From assembly GCA_903824575.1 (NCBI GenBank), contig CAIJXJ010000222.1, positions 25,873 through 89,872 of the forward strand: a stretch of DNA of 64,000 nucleotides, in the 5' to 3' direction. The notes beneath the pieces were generated by a model. That model had not been told where the DNA came from and did no database searches. It saw nothing but the letters and a program-made list of their open reading frames with translations. Shown one piece after another: positions 38,831 through 48,352 of this stretch; position 1 is the first letter of the stretch; each line of letters opens with the position of its first letter. Made by a program: the position numbers and the translations under genes. Source of the stretch: an uncultured Methylobacillus sp. GTDB taxonomy: Bacteria > Pseudomonadota > Gammaproteobacteria > Burkholderiales > Methylophilaceae.

Positions 38831-39681
38831 ACAATCGCCTGTTCAATCAGGTTCGCGTAGCCAGCTTGGTAATCTGGATGGCGCAATCGGAACCCACTAC
38901 CCAGCATACGCGCGTTGGACAGGCGCTTGCCGCCGGCTGGGGCGTCCGGCTCACAAGGGCCGGGTTTCAGATCCATCTGTTCGGCCAGCCAGCGTAAGAC
39001 TTCAAGCTGCAGGGCAGGGCAGCTGTCGGTGACAATGTAACAGTCATCCAGGACCTGACCGTGGAAAACCTTGTGTATCAGGAACACGATGAAGGCCGCT
39101 GCGTCGTCGCGATGAATGCGGTTGCTCCAATTGTTCTGCCGTGGCCAGGATGCGGGGTCGATGGCGAGCTTCAGCAGGCGATCGCGGCCGGGGCCATAGA
39201 TGCCGGAGAGACGCAACACCGTATGCCCGCAAGGTAAATTATTCAGCAATTGCTCGGCCTGCAACAGGCGCACGCCGCCGAAGTCTGACGGCTCTGCCTG
39301 ATCAGTCTCACTCAGCGAAAAATTACCCGCTTGGCCATAGACCCGGGTACTGGAAACAAAAAATACATGCTTTAGATTCCTACCCTGCCGCAGAGCAGCC
39401 AGTACCTGGCGCAAACCATCGACATAGTGAGCACGGTAACTGTCGTCACTCTGTTCGCTGGCAGCCACACAATAGATCAGAACCTGCGGTTCGACGGCCG
39501 TAAGACAGCCCAGAGTCTCCGGCTTGGTCACGTCGCCCGTCAGTCTGGAAATGCCATCGACATGTGTGCGCTCACTACGACTTAAACCAAGTATGGACAA
39601 TCCATCTTTGATCAGTAGTCGGCCGATTTCGCCTCCAAGATCGCCATAACCGACGATGAGGATAGGAGACAGTTCAGGCAT
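38827..39681 (-). CDS. NAD-dependent epimerase/dehydratase-like SDR protein
   Basis: A 284-residue Rossmann-fold protein of the extended SDR type. It has ILIVGYGDLGGEIGRLL at the N-terminus and VFFVSSTRVYGQ in the active region, with serine and tyrosine of the catalytic set. It resembles YeeZ-type proteins of unknown role. The ATG at 39681 matches the family; no ribosome site is obvious there. Confidence 0.8.
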   Translation of the reverse strand: MPELSPILIVGYGDLGGEIGRLLIKDGLSILGLSRSERTHVDGISRLTGDVTKPETLGCLTAVEPQVLIYCVAASEQSDDSYRAHYVDGLRQVLAALRQGRNLKHVFFVSSTRVYGQAGNFSLSETDQAEPSDFGGVRLLQAEQLLNNLPCGHTVLRLSGIYGPGRDRLLKLAIDPASWPRQNNWSNRIHRDDAAAFIVFLIHKVFHGQVLDDCYIVTDSCPALQLEVLRWLAEQMDLKPGPCEPDAPAGGKRLSNARMLGSGFRLRHPDYQAGYANLIEQAIV

Positions 39682-39704
39682 ATAGGGGGTGAGTAGCAAG
39701 GCGG

Positions 39705-41015
39705 TCAATTCTGACTGGAGAATGCCTCTTGCAACACGGCAATCATGTGACCGTGGTCCAGCACGCCCGCACTCTCTCGGATGCTGTGCATGGCCCACAT
39801 CGGTGCACCAACATCAATGGCAGGCACACCAAGGCGAGCCGCGACAATAGGCCCGATAGTGCTGCCACAACCGAGATCGCTGCGATGGGCATATTGCTGA
39901 CACGGTACGCCAGCGCTCTCGCACAGCAACAGGAAACGCGCAGCAGTATCACTGGAGGTCGCATAGCGCTGATTGGCATTGGTCTTGATGACGGGGCCGG
40001 CATTCACCATGACCTTGTGATCGGGCTCATAACTTGCCGGAAAATTTGGGTGATAGGCATGCGCCATGTCGGCGCTTATGAAAAAACTGCTAGCGATGCT
40101 CCGATGATGCTCCTCAATATCCAGACTCTGGGCCGCCTCGATGCGACCCATGACATCCGAGACAAAACTGCCGCCGGCACCCGCAGCACTGCCACTGCCA
40201 ACCTCTTCATGATCAAACAATGCGCACAATGCCGTGGCGGGTGGCTGTTTGCAAGCAATCAAGGCGGTCAGCGTGGCGTGACAGGAGGCGAGATTGTCCA
40301 ATTGGCTATCACTGATGAATTCCTGTTGTGCTCCCCAGAATGTGCCTTGCTGCGTGTCATAGACATTGAATTCAGAATTCAGAATATCCTGTTCGGCCAC
40401 TCCCAGAGCGCCAGCCACATGTGCCATGAATTGATGGTTCGCGCCAAGTTTTGGATCTGACAAACCCAGCAGCAAGGGCAGTTCATTCTGGCGGTTCAAC
40501 TTCAGGCCCTGCTCGTTGACCTCTCTATTCATGTGAATGGCGAGATTGGGTAGCCGTACCAGCGGCGTGTCAAACCGCAGCAGGCGGCTCTCGAAACTTT
40601 TGCCTTGGCGCAGGTTAACCCGTCCGGCGAGGCTGAGATCACGGTCGGCAAAAGTCGCGAGGATAGGTCCGCCATAGACTTCCACGCCCAGTCGCACATG
40701 GCCTTCACAGGCATGGGCGGCGTGCGGTTTCAGTCGCAGGCCGGGCGAGTCGGTATGCGCGCCGACGATGCGAAAACCCGACTCGGGCAGCGGCCGCTGG
40801 CCGATCACGAAGGCAATCAGCGCAGAGCCGCCACGCACAACATAATAGCGCCCAGCCGTTTCAAGTGGCCAGCGTGCAGATTCCTCAAGATGACTGAATC
40901 CTGCCGCCAGCAGGCGTTGTTCGGCACTGGTGACGGCATGCCAAGGACTGGGACTGGCATCAATAAAATCCAGCAAATCCTGCGCGCAGGCTCTTTGTTC
41001 GGCGGAAACAGTCAT
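39705..41015 (-). CDS. apeB: M18 family aminopeptidase
   Basis: A 436-residue metallo-aminopeptidase with metal ligands in VGAHTDSPGLRLKP, LFDHEEVGSGSAAGAGGSF and SADMAHAYHPNF, and a catalytic HRSDLGCGSTIGP loop. Removes N-terminal acidic or neutral residues in the cytoplasm. The frame is open far upstream to 41363, but the family starts at MTVSAEQR (41015). Confidence 0.92.
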   Translation of the reverse strand: MTVSAEQRACAQDLLDFIDASPSPWHAVTSAEQRLLAAGFSHLEESARWPLETAGRYYVVRGGSALIAFVIGQRPLPESGFRIVGAHTDSPGLRLKPHAAHACEGHVRLGVEVYGGPILATFADRDLSLAGRVNLRQGKSFESRLLRFDTPLVRLPNLAIHMNREVNEQGLKLNRQNELPLLLGLSDPKLGANHQFMAHVAGALGVAEQDILNSEFNVYDTQQGTFWGAQQEFISDSQLDNLASCHATLTALIACKQPPATALCALFDHEEVGSGSAAGAGGSFVSDVMGRIEAAQSLDIEEHHRSIASSFFISADMAHAYHPNFPASYEPDHKVMVNAGPVIKTNANQRYATSSDTAARFLLLCESAGVPCQQYAHRSDLGCGSTIGPIVAARLGVPAIDVGAPMWAMHSIRESAGVLDHGHMIAVLQEAFSSQN

Positions 41016-41149
41016 AAGGCAATCATACACAAGAGGAAAGGGCACAGCATACTGAAAGCACACCTCTACGGCCAGAGAAGAGTCGTTGAAGGGTACAATG
41101 TAACGCTTGGTGAAACCATTGCCCGCACCGTTTTCTTTCTGGATATTTG

Positions 41150-42997
41150 ATGTTCCGCTGGTTTGAAAATCTGCTTTACCCCTTCCCCGATGGCGAAATT
41201 GCGCCGCCGGCCAGCGGTTTCTGGACCTTCGCCTGGTCCTGCACCCGTGGGTTACGCCGCCCGCTCCTTGGGATGACAGTGCTGACGGCTGCCATCGGCG
41301 CCTTCGAGGCACTGTTGTTCGGCCTGCTGGGCAAGACCGTGGACTGGCTGGGCCAGGTATCACCCGCCCAGTTATTCACTCACGAGCGTGCTCATCTGAT
41401 CCTGCTGGCCTGTATTCTGATTGCCAGCAGCATTCTGGTCGCGCTACAAAGCATGCTCAAGCACCAGAGTCTCGCCGGCAATTTCCCCATGCGCATGCGC
41501 TGGAATTTTCACCGCCTGATGCTGTCACAAAGCATGGGTTTCTATCAGGATGAGTTTGCCGGGCGCATCTCGGCCAAGGTGATGCAGACGGCGCTGGCGG
41601 TACGCGATATGTGGTTCATCCTGGCCGACATACTGGTATTTGTCATCATCTATTTCGTCACCCTGCTCGCCGTGGTCAAGTATTTCAATCCGTGGCTGAT
41701 GCTGCCCTTCATCGCATGGCTGGTGCTGTATGTCGCAGCACTTTTGCATTTCGTGCCGCGCCTATCGCGGGTGTCGGAGGCTCAGGCAGACGCACGTTCC
41801 TTGATGACGGGACGCATCACCGATGCCTACACCAACATCGCCACTGTCAAGCTGTTTTCCCATGCCGGGCGCGAGGCAGGCTACGCCCGATCCGCCATGG
41901 AGGATTTCATCACCACCGTACATCGCCAGATGCGCCTGGTGAGCCAGGTTGAAATCCTCAATCATGTATTGATCATGCTGCTGATCATCTCCAGCACAGG
42001 CATCGCATTATGGCTGTGGAGTCACGGTGAAGTCGGACTCGGTGCGGTCGCAGCGGTAGCGGCAATGGTGCTGCGCCTGCATGGCATGAGCCACTGGATT
42101 ATGTGGGAAATGACCTCGCTGTTCGAGCAGGTCGGCACCGTGCAGGATGGCATCAATACGCTTTCAACGGCGCAACTGGTCAAGGACCAACCGGATGCGA
42201 AAGCGTTACAGGTGACACAAGGCGATATTCGTTTCGATCAGGTGAATTTTTCTTATGGCGGCCCGCTGCCCGTGCTCTATCATTTCTCGCTGGACATTCA
42301 TCCCGGTGAGAAAGTCGGCCTGGTCGGGCGCTCGGGCGCAGGAAAATCAACCGTCGTCAACCTGTTGCTGCGCTTTTATGATATTGAAGCCGGCCGCGTC
42401 ACCATAGACGGTCAGGACATCGCCGGAGTAGCACAGAACAGCCTGCGCAGCAGTATCGGCATGGTGACGCAAGATACCTCCCTGTTACACCGCTCTGTGC
42501 GCGAAAATATCCTCTATGGCCGACCCGATGCCACAGAATCAGAGATGATTTCCGCCGCCACTCGTGCCGAGGCGCTTGAATTCATTCAACCCTTATGTGA
42601 CCCCAAAGGCCGCACTGGCTTCGACGCCCATGTTGGCGAACGTGGCGTAAAACTCTCCGGGGGCCAGCGCCAGCGCATTGCCATTGCTCGTGTGATGCTC
42701 AAAGACGCTCCCATTCTGCTGCTGGACGAGGCCACCAGTGCACTCGATTCCGAAGTTGAAGCCGCCATCCAGAGCAGTCTTTACCAACTGATGCAAGGCA
42801 AGACCGTGGTTGCCATCGCCCACCGCTTGTCGACCATCGCTGCGATGGATAGACTGGTTGTACTTGATCAGGGTCGCATCGTGGAACAGGGCGACCATGA
42901 AACCCTGCTCAGAATGGGAGGACTTTACGCCAAGCTATGGGCGCATCAGAGCGGTGGCTTTTTAGGTGAAAGTGGTGAGGGTTACGCTGAAACCTGA
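41150..42997 (+). CDS. MsbA-like ABC exporter (fused permease and ATPase)
   Basis: A 615-residue half-transporter: six membrane helices in the first ~330 residues, then an ATPase domain with Walker A (VGRSGAGKST), signature LSGGQRQR, Walker B LLLDEATSALD and the H-loop (VAIAHRLST). The group includes MsbA and other multidrug or lipid exporters. ATG 41150 is preferred over an adjacent TTG. The gene is separate from kdtA by 2 kb, so lipid A transport is only a guess. Confidence 0.9.
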   Translation: MFRWFENLLYPFPDGEIAPPASGFWTFAWSCTRGLRRPLLGMTVLTAAIGAFEALLFGLLGKTVDWLGQVSPAQLFTHERAHLILLACILIASSILVALQSMLKHQSLAGNFPMRMRWNFHRLMLSQSMGFYQDEFAGRISAKVMQTALAVRDMWFILADILVFVIIYFVTLLAVVKYFNPWLMLPFIAWLVLYVAALLHFVPRLSRVSEAQADARSLMTGRITDAYTNIATVKLFSHAGREAGYARSAMEDFITTVHRQMRLVSQVEILNHVLIMLLIISSTGIALWLWSHGEVGLGAVAAVAAMVLRLHGMSHWIMWEMTSLFEQVGTVQDGINTLSTAQLVKDQPDAKALQVTQGDIRFDQVNFSYGGPLPVLYHFSLDIHPGEKVGLVGRSGAGKSTVVNLLLRFYDIEAGRVTIDGQDIAGVAQNSLRSSIGMVTQDTSLLHRSVRENILYGRPDATESEMISAATRAEALEFIQPLCDPKGRTGFDAHVGERGVKLSGGQRQRIAIARVMLKDAPILLLDEATSALDSEVEAAIQSSLYQLMQGKTVVAIAHRLSTIAAMDRLVVLDQGRIVEQGDHETLLRMGGLYAKLWAHQSGGFLGESGEGYAET

Positions 42998-43076
42998 GTT
43001 CATCGCTTCGATAAAGTCTCGCAAGCCCTGCCAAAGGCAGTGTGAAGTATTTCTAATTCTTGATGAGGCATAAATC

Positions 43077-43499
43077 ATGTCCTGGCAATTGTTTGCATTA
43101 GGCTCTGCTTTCTTTGCGGGCTTGACTGCCATATTTGGAAAACTGGGCGTGGAGGGACTCAATTCCAACCTGGCGACCCTGATCCGAACCCTCGTCATTC
43201 TGCTGGTCACAGTGGCTATCGTCAGTTTCCAGCAGGAATGGCGTATTCCACAAAAACCTCTGGAACTCCGTCCCGTGTTGTTTCTGATACTCTCCGGGTT
43301 CGCGACCGGGTTCTCGTGGCTGCTTTATTACCGTGCGCTACAAATGGCGCCGGCCTCACTGGTGGCGCCAGTTGACAAGCTCAGTGTAGTTTTTGCCATT
43401 CTGCTGGCCGTTCTCTTTCTGGGAGAGGCTGTCACGCCTAAACTGATCATCGGCGGCAGCCTCGTCATCGCAGGATCTCTGGTATTAATCTGGCCTTAA
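43077..43499 (+). CDS. EamA/DMT-type small membrane protein
   Basis: A 140-residue protein with five predicted helices, one EamA domain: FALGSAFFAGLTAIFGKLGVEG and YRALQMAPASLVAPVDKLSVVFAILLAVLFLGE. Five-helix single-domain EamA proteins may pair as dimers. Substrate unknown. GAGG lies nine bases before the ATG. Confidence 0.88.
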   Translation: MSWQLFALGSAFFAGLTAIFGKLGVEGLNSNLATLIRTLVILLVTVAIVSFQQEWRIPQKPLELRPVLFLILSGFATGFSWLLYYRALQMAPASLVAPVDKLSVVFAILLAVLFLGEAVTPKLIIGGSLVIAGSLVLIWP

Positions 43500-43559
43500 A
43501 AGCTAGCACTCACTTTTCATCCGGAAGGCGCCGTTTTGGATGAGACCAGAGGCATGACT

Positions 43560-44993
43560 TTAATAATCAGGTAAGCCGTCGATGGTAACCACCTGGGTGC
43601 CTGCCTGTTTTAGATGCTTCACCAGCATCTTGTAAAGATCAAGGTCAAATGCTGGTTTAGGTCCGCTCGACACTATGGTCGCAACCTCGGTCGCGTCTTT
43701 CGCTGTGCCCAGATAGGCCCAGTGGTCAATGATGTGAATCTCCTCACGACCAACGAACGTCTCCCTGATGCCGATTGGACCGGTATACGGCCATGTCTGC
43801 AATTTCATTTTTATCAACGCTTCCAGCAGGCGCAGATCGTGCTGGCCCGATGACTCACGACCTATGCATCTACCGCGACATTTTTTTGTCTTGTAACCGA
43901 AACAGGGCGTTAGCTTGCCGCGTGCCGGCAACTCCAGCCCGAGTTGAACCAGACAAAGCTTGTGGGCCTCGGCCAGATTACGTAACGCCTCGGTTGCCCG
44001 ACGACTGCTATCAAAAGCGCCATAAAGGTTGCTCTCTCGACCGAAATCGATACCGCTGGCCTGCTTCAACACCAGCATCTTCCCCCCCATCGGCGCGTCA
44101 ACCATTTGCCAGCTGCACAGCGCATTGATTTCTTTCTGCCGTGGGTGATTTCCAGGTTGCATCGATTTCACCAGAACATGCTCCAGCAATTGAGCGCCCA
44201 GTTCACCTGTAGTTTCACGCCATTCGATGCGTTTTACTTGTTGCGCCATGCGCAATTCTCTGGCGCTTCTGCGCCCTCCAGTCAAATGCTCTAGCACCCG
44301 TGAACGCATGCGCATGCTCCTGCCCACGTACAGGGACTCTTCATCATCGCCATAGAACAAGTAGACGCCAGGACTCTCAGGAATATCATCCACCATTCCT
44401 TCCGGGATATGAGCGGGCAATGCAGGTTTCGCCATGACGTGAGTAATCGCCTGATGAATAGTTTTGGCCGCATGTTCCTGCGGCAGCCTCCGCAGAAAAT
44501 ACATCAACACCCTTGCATCGGCCAGGGCTCGATGCCGGTCCGTCATTTCGAGACCAAGGCGCTGGATCAGGCTGTCGAGGTTGTGTTTGAAGTGCTGCGA
44601 ATAGAGCCGTCGTGAAAGTCGCACCGTACACAAGGTTTCGGCGTAAAAATCGCGTTCCAACCGCTTGAACTCATTCTTGATGAAGGCATAATCGAAACGG
44701 GCGTTGTGTGCAACAAATATGCGACCCTCCAGTCGTTGCAATAACTCGTCTGCCAGCTGGGAGAAAGTCGGCGCATCCGCCACCATGCCATCACTAATGC
44801 CGGTCAGGTTTTCGATGAACGCCGGGATCGGCATCTGCGGGTTGACCAGAGTACTCCACTCGCTGACACTACCATCGGGCATCATCTCGACGATGCCAAT
44901 TTCCGTGACGCGATCTGTCAGCGGGTTGGCACCAGTCGTTTCAACATCAAGGCAGACAATGGCCTGCTCAAACAACATGAATTCCTGGTTCAT
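43560..44993 (-). CDS. DnaQ-like exonuclease fused to a GIY-YIG nuclease domain (Cho-like)
   Basis: A 477-residue two-domain nuclease. Residues ~10-170 are a DEDD 3'-5' exonuclease (VCLDVETTGANPLTDRVTEIG, HNARFDYAFIKNEF, and a late HRALADARVL). Residues ~205-285 are a UvrC-like GIY-YIG domain (PGVYLFYGDDEESLYVGRS). The tail resembles the E. coli Cho repair nuclease. Such proteins may take part in UvrABC-type incision or damage repair. Overlaps kdtA by four bases. Confidence 0.88.
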   Translation of the reverse strand: MNQEFMLFEQAIVCLDVETTGANPLTDRVTEIGIVEMMPDGSVSEWSTLVNPQMPIPAFIENLTGISDGMVADAPTFSQLADELLQRLEGRIFVAHNARFDYAFIKNEFKRLERDFYAETLCTVRLSRRLYSQHFKHNLDSLIQRLGLEMTDRHRALADARVLMYFLRRLPQEHAAKTIHQAITHVMAKPALPAHIPEGMVDDIPESPGVYLFYGDDEESLYVGRSMRMRSRVLEHLTGGRRSARELRMAQQVKRIEWRETTGELGAQLLEHVLVKSMQPGNHPRQKEINALCSWQMVDAPMGGKMLVLKQASGIDFGRESNLYGAFDSSRRATEALRNLAEAHKLCLVQLGLELPARGKLTPCFGYKTKKCRGRCIGRESSGQHDLRLLEALIKMKLQTWPYTGPIGIRETFVGREEIHIIDHWAYLGTAKDATEVATIVSSGPKPAFDLDLYKMLVKHLKQAGTQVVTIDGLPDY

Positions 44994-46255
44994 GTTGCTG
45001 CGGGAAGAAGTGGCACGATTAACTGCATGATTCTTTCCACCGCTCCTCCCTGGCCCCGGCAGAACGCCAATGCGCTGGCGGACATGCTGGCGCGTGCCGC
45101 AGGATCCGCAAGCAGTTGCTGGACCTCATGTTGAAGTCCCGACGCATCCTGTACGCATCGGGCGGCTCCCGCGACAATGGACGATTGTGTGATCTCAGAA
45201 AAATTCCAGGTATGTGGTCCAATCAATACCGGCCGGCCCATGGCACACGCTTCGATCAGATTCTGACCACCGCAAGGCACCAGGCTGCCGCCAATGAAGG
45301 CAACATCGCAGGCGGCATAATAGGCATACATTTCACCCATGCTGTCACCCAACACGACCTGGCAATCAGCAGGTACTGCAACATGGCTGGAACGCCTGAC
45401 ATAAGGGATCTCGCGCTTTTGCAGCAAACTCGCCACCTCATCGAAGCGTTGCGGATGGCGTGGCACGATAACCGTCAACAAACCTGCAACAGGCGTTGAC
45501 AACACCACGTCCAGAATCAGCGCCTCTTCTCCTTCACGCGTACTCGCTGCCAGAAAGACCGGCCGCGTCAGACCTAAGCTTGCGCGCAACACCTCACCTT
45601 TCATGGCAACGTCAGGTGGCGGCAACACATCAAACTTCAGATTGCCCGCAACACTTACTTCCCTCGCCCCCAGGGCACGAAAGCGCATTGCGTCGGCTTC
45701 GGTCTGTGCAACTATCGCTGCTAGATTCTGCAAGCTCTGGCGTGTCAATCGTCCCAGCCTGGCATAACCGCGTGCCGACTTTTCTGACAACCGCGCATTG
45801 ATCAGCAGCAATGGTGTTTTGCGCCTGGCACAAGCCTCGACCAGGTTAAACCACAGTTCAGTTTCCAGCAGCAGGCCGATCCTTGGTTGAAAAAAGTCCA
45901 GGAAATGTTGCATCGCCTCGGGCAGGTCATAAGGCAAATAGGCCCGCAACACGCGATCGCCAAACAATTGAACACCGGTGGCTCTGCCTGTTGGGGTGGC
46001 ATGCGTGAGCAATATGGAATGGTCCGGGTAGTGTTGCAGAAAGTGTTCAACCAATGGTGCCGCAGCACGGGTTTCGCCTACGGACACCGCGTGCAACCAG
46101 ATCACCGGCCGTTCAGGCTCCGGCATCCGATAAATACCGAAACGCTCAGGGATGTGCTGCAGGTATTCCGGTTGCTTGCGCGCGCGCCACCAAAGCTTGA
46201 AAAGCGCAAACGGCACGAGCAGATTCAGCAGGGCAGTATAGATCCATCTAGGCAT
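44990..46255 (-). CDS. waaA: 3-deoxy-D-manno-octulosonic acid transferase
   Basis: Adds Kdo residues to lipid IVA in LPS synthesis at the inner membrane. The 421-residue GT30 protein begins with one membrane helix (MPRWIYTALLNLLVPFALFKLWWR) and has WLHAVSVGETRAA and the later GGSLVPCGGQNLIEACAMGRPV motif. The stop overlaps the exonuclease gene start by ATGA. Confidence 0.94.
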   Translation of the reverse strand: MPRWIYTALLNLLVPFALFKLWWRARKQPEYLQHIPERFGIYRMPEPERPVIWLHAVSVGETRAAAPLVEHFLQHYPDHSILLTHATPTGRATGVQLFGDRVLRAYLPYDLPEAMQHFLDFFQPRIGLLLETELWFNLVEACARRKTPLLLINARLSEKSARGYARLGRLTRQSLQNLAAIVAQTEADAMRFRALGAREVSVAGNLKFDVLPPPDVAMKGEVLRASLGLTRPVFLAASTREGEEALILDVVLSTPVAGLLTVIVPRHPQRFDEVASLLQKREIPYVRRSSHVAVPADCQVVLGDSMGEMYAYYAACDVAFIGGSLVPCGGQNLIEACAMGRPVLIGPHTWNFSEITQSSIVAGAARCVQDASGLQHEVQQLLADPAARASMSASALAFCRGQGGAVERIMQLIVPLLPAAT

Positions 46256-46311
46256 GCCACGATTTTCGCATGATCCAGGTCCAAGCAGTTAACCGCGACA
46301 GTGTGAAAACG

Positions 46312-46335
46312 AAAAAGGCGCCAAAGCGCCTTTTT
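46312..46335. terminator. Rho-independent terminator, likely bidirectional
   Basis: Stem AAAAAGGCGC/GCGCCTTTTT with loop CAAA, ending in TTTTT on the plus strand and, because of symmetry, also A/T-flanked on the minus strand. It follows the dienelactone hydrolase gene (minus, stop at 46360) and precedes waaA. Confidence 0.8.
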
Positions 46336-46359
46336 CATGGCTAAACAATCCATGCAAGC

Positions 46360-47100
46360 CTATACGAGCTTGCGACCGAACAATTGTAAGGCAAGCTGAT
46401 ACCCCAGCATCGCCAGTTGCGCATCATAACGTTCACATTCGTCACGCATGAAGGCGTGCGGGCCGTTGAATTCGTGCCAGGTGAAGGTCAATCCTGCCGT
46501 ATCGCTCAGCTTGCGGTAAACCGCACTGCGCCCTTCTGCCGGAATGTGTGGATCCTGCTTACCCCAGATCATCAACAACTCACCCCTGATTTCAATAGCG
46601 CGATCCAGGCTGTGTTGTCCGGGTTGATTGGGGATGGTATTGGTATGTAAATCAGTCGCATAGAAGCACGCGGTTGCTTCAACCTCCGGTTGCAGCGCCG
46701 CACGAAAGGCGAGATGGCCTCCAATGCAAAACCCCATCGCGCCGATTTTGCCCGACCACCAGGGTTGTTGTTTGACGTACTCGATCAAGACGCTATTGTC
46801 ACTATCGTAGATTTCCACCGGTTTATTCGACTTGTCGGCATTGCCTTTTTCCCGGCCGGCATCGTCATACCCCAGTACGGTACCGATAGGGTTCAGTTCA
46901 TGGAATACTTCCGGCACCAGCACCGCATAACCGTGTCCCGCCATCAATCTGGCGGCGCGTTCAATCGGACCGGTTTGCTGAAATATTTCAGAATAAAACA
47001 GAATAGCAGGATAGTACCCGTCGCCTTCAGGCCGATGCACGTAGGTGCGCATGGTTCCAGTAGGCGTTTCCAGGTCAACAATATGGCTTTTGGTAATCAT
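46360..47100 (-). CDS. Dienelactone-hydrolase family protein
   Basis: A 246-residue alpha/beta-hydrolase with the nucleophile cysteine in MGFCIGGHLAFR, acidic residue in IWGKQDPHIPAEGR and the final histidine in GPHAFMRDE. The family hydrolyses dienelactone or other lactones and esters, but most members' substrates are unknown. A hairpin-type terminator follows. Confidence 0.9.
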   Translation of the reverse strand: MITKSHIVDLETPTGTMRTYVHRPEGDGYYPAILFYSEIFQQTGPIERAARLMAGHGYAVLVPEVFHELNPIGTVLGYDDAGREKGNADKSNKPVEIYDSDNSVLIEYVKQQPWWSGKIGAMGFCIGGHLAFRAALQPEVEATACFYATDLHTNTIPNQPGQHSLDRAIEIRGELLMIWGKQDPHIPAEGRSAVYRKLSDTAGLTFTWHEFNGPHAFMRDECERYDAQLAMLGYQLALQLFGRKLV

Positions 47101-47140
47101 AACTCTGACAAAACACAGGGTAAAACAATGACAACCACTT

Positions 47141-47170
47141 TCGTCATGCCAGCACCTGCCGGCATGACGA
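47141..47170. repeat. REP-like hairpin between hupB and the hydrolase gene
   Basis: Perfect 10-bp arms TCGTCATGCC/GGCATGACGA around the loop AGCACCTGCC. It lies right after the hupB stop (47188, minus) and could act as its terminator or mRNA stabiliser. It has the look of dispersed GTCATGCCGGC-type palindromes. Confidence 0.6.
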
Positions 47171-47187
47171 ATTTTGCTCGTAACTTC

Positions 47188-47460
47188 TTAGTTTACGGCA
47201 TCCTTCAACGCCTTGCCGGCGCTGAATACTGGTGCATTACTGGCGGCAATCTGGAGTTCTGCGCCGGTACGCGGATTGCGGCCAGTACGCGCTGCGCGCT
47301 TGGAAACCTTAAAAGTGCCAAAACCGATCAAAGAAACCGTATCACCACTTTTCAGTGCGCCGGTGACAGATGAAGTAATGGCGTCCAATGCCTTGCCGGC
47401 ATCCGCCTTGGTGAGGCCTGCTTCTTTTGCAATCGCGTCTATCAGTTCCGATTTGTTCAT
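47188..47460 (-). CDS. hupB: DNA-binding protein HU
   Basis: A 90-residue histone-like protein: [21 protein letters not shown] at the start, then the [21 protein letters not shown] beta-arm that intercalates DNA. A strong AGGGGATG ribosome site precedes the ATG. Longer upstream starts are not needed. Confidence 0.95.
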   Translation of the reverse strand: MNKSELIDAIAKEAGLTKADAGKALDAITSSVTGALKSGDTVSLIGFGTFKVSKRAARTGRNPRTGAELQIAASNAPVFSAGKALKDAVN

Positions 47461-47661
47461 GACATCCCCTTTTTGGTTGTTGATTGTGAAAACCAAGCCA
47501 CTTTGCTTGCTAACTGGCGTCCTGTCAAGGCTGTAACTGTGCATTACAAGGTAAATTTTTCACTGGCCTCAAGCTTATGCCGGAAGCGCCTCGCTTGTCC
47601 ACCCCGGATCGAGACCTTGCCTGAGCCCACTCGCCTATCGTCGCGACAGCGGTTGATTTAT

Positions 47662-47674
47662 TGACCAACGGTCA
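47662..47674. promoter_or_regulatory. TetR-type operator palindrome
   Basis: TGACC-AAC-GGTCA, 5-bp arms with a 3-bp spacer, 37 bp before the TetR gene. The word TGACC-N3-GGTCA is typical of TetR-family regulators of RND pumps, so it is likely the autoregulatory operator of the gene that follows. Confidence 0.65.
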
Positions 47675-47710
47675 TTAAAATTCCTATTCATTCAGCAATC
47701 GATTGCAATC

Positions 47711-48352
47711 ATGGCCAGACCCCCAGCCAGCGAAAGTGCCAGAGAAACGCGTAAAAATGTCCTGCTGGATGCCGCCATCGCTTTATGGTTGAGACATCCA
47801 GAACGCATACCCGGCGTGGCCGAAGTCGCGATGGCTGCCAAGGTTGCCAAGGGCACGATCTACCTGTATTTCAAGAGCAAGGAAGACCTGCTGCTGGCGG
47901 CCCACGAACGCAACACGATGATATTCTTTGCGGCTCTGATCAAGCGGGCAAGTCAACCGGAAGCAATGACGCTAGATGACATGATGCGGTTGACGCAGCG
48001 CCATATTGTAGACGTGCCCACCTTCTTGCCGCTAGCCACCTTGGTGGCCGGACTGATGCACAAAGGCATCACGCCAGAATCGGCGCAGGTGTTCGAACAG
48101 CATATGAGCGAACGCCTGAGCACCGCCGGCGCGCTGCTATGCCAGCAGTTCAAACTGCCGGACGCGGCGCATGGGGTCCGATTGCTCATGCAGTCATATG
48201 CGCTGATCCTCGGGCTGTGGCAGCTGGTCGGCGGCGAGAGGCCGATGTGCACCAACGAAGAAATTGGTGCCATGCTGCACCCCAACTACACGCTGGGACT
48301 GGACGATGCACTGCGCTCGCTATGGTACGGCATGATTAACCGGGAAAGATAA
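47711..48352 (+). CDS. TetR/AcrR-family regulator of RND efflux operon
   Basis: A 213-residue regulator with a TetR N-terminal helix-turn-helix (VAEVAMAAKVAKGTIYLYFKSKEDLL) and a ligand-binding C-terminal half. First gene of a tight operon with the membrane-fusion and RND genes, overlapped by one base. An operator palindrome sits upstream. It probably represses its own operon and is induced by a substrate of the pump. Confidence 0.92.
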   Translation: MARPPASESARETRKNVLLDAAIALWLRHPERIPGVAEVAMAAKVAKGTIYLYFKSKEDLLLAAHERNTMIFFAALIKRASQPEAMTLDDMMRLTQRHIVDVPTFLPLATLVAGLMHKGITPESAQVFEQHMSERLSTAGALLCQQFKLPDAAHGVRLLMQSYALILGLWQLVGGERPMCTNEEIGAMLHPNYTLGLDDALRSLWYGMINRER

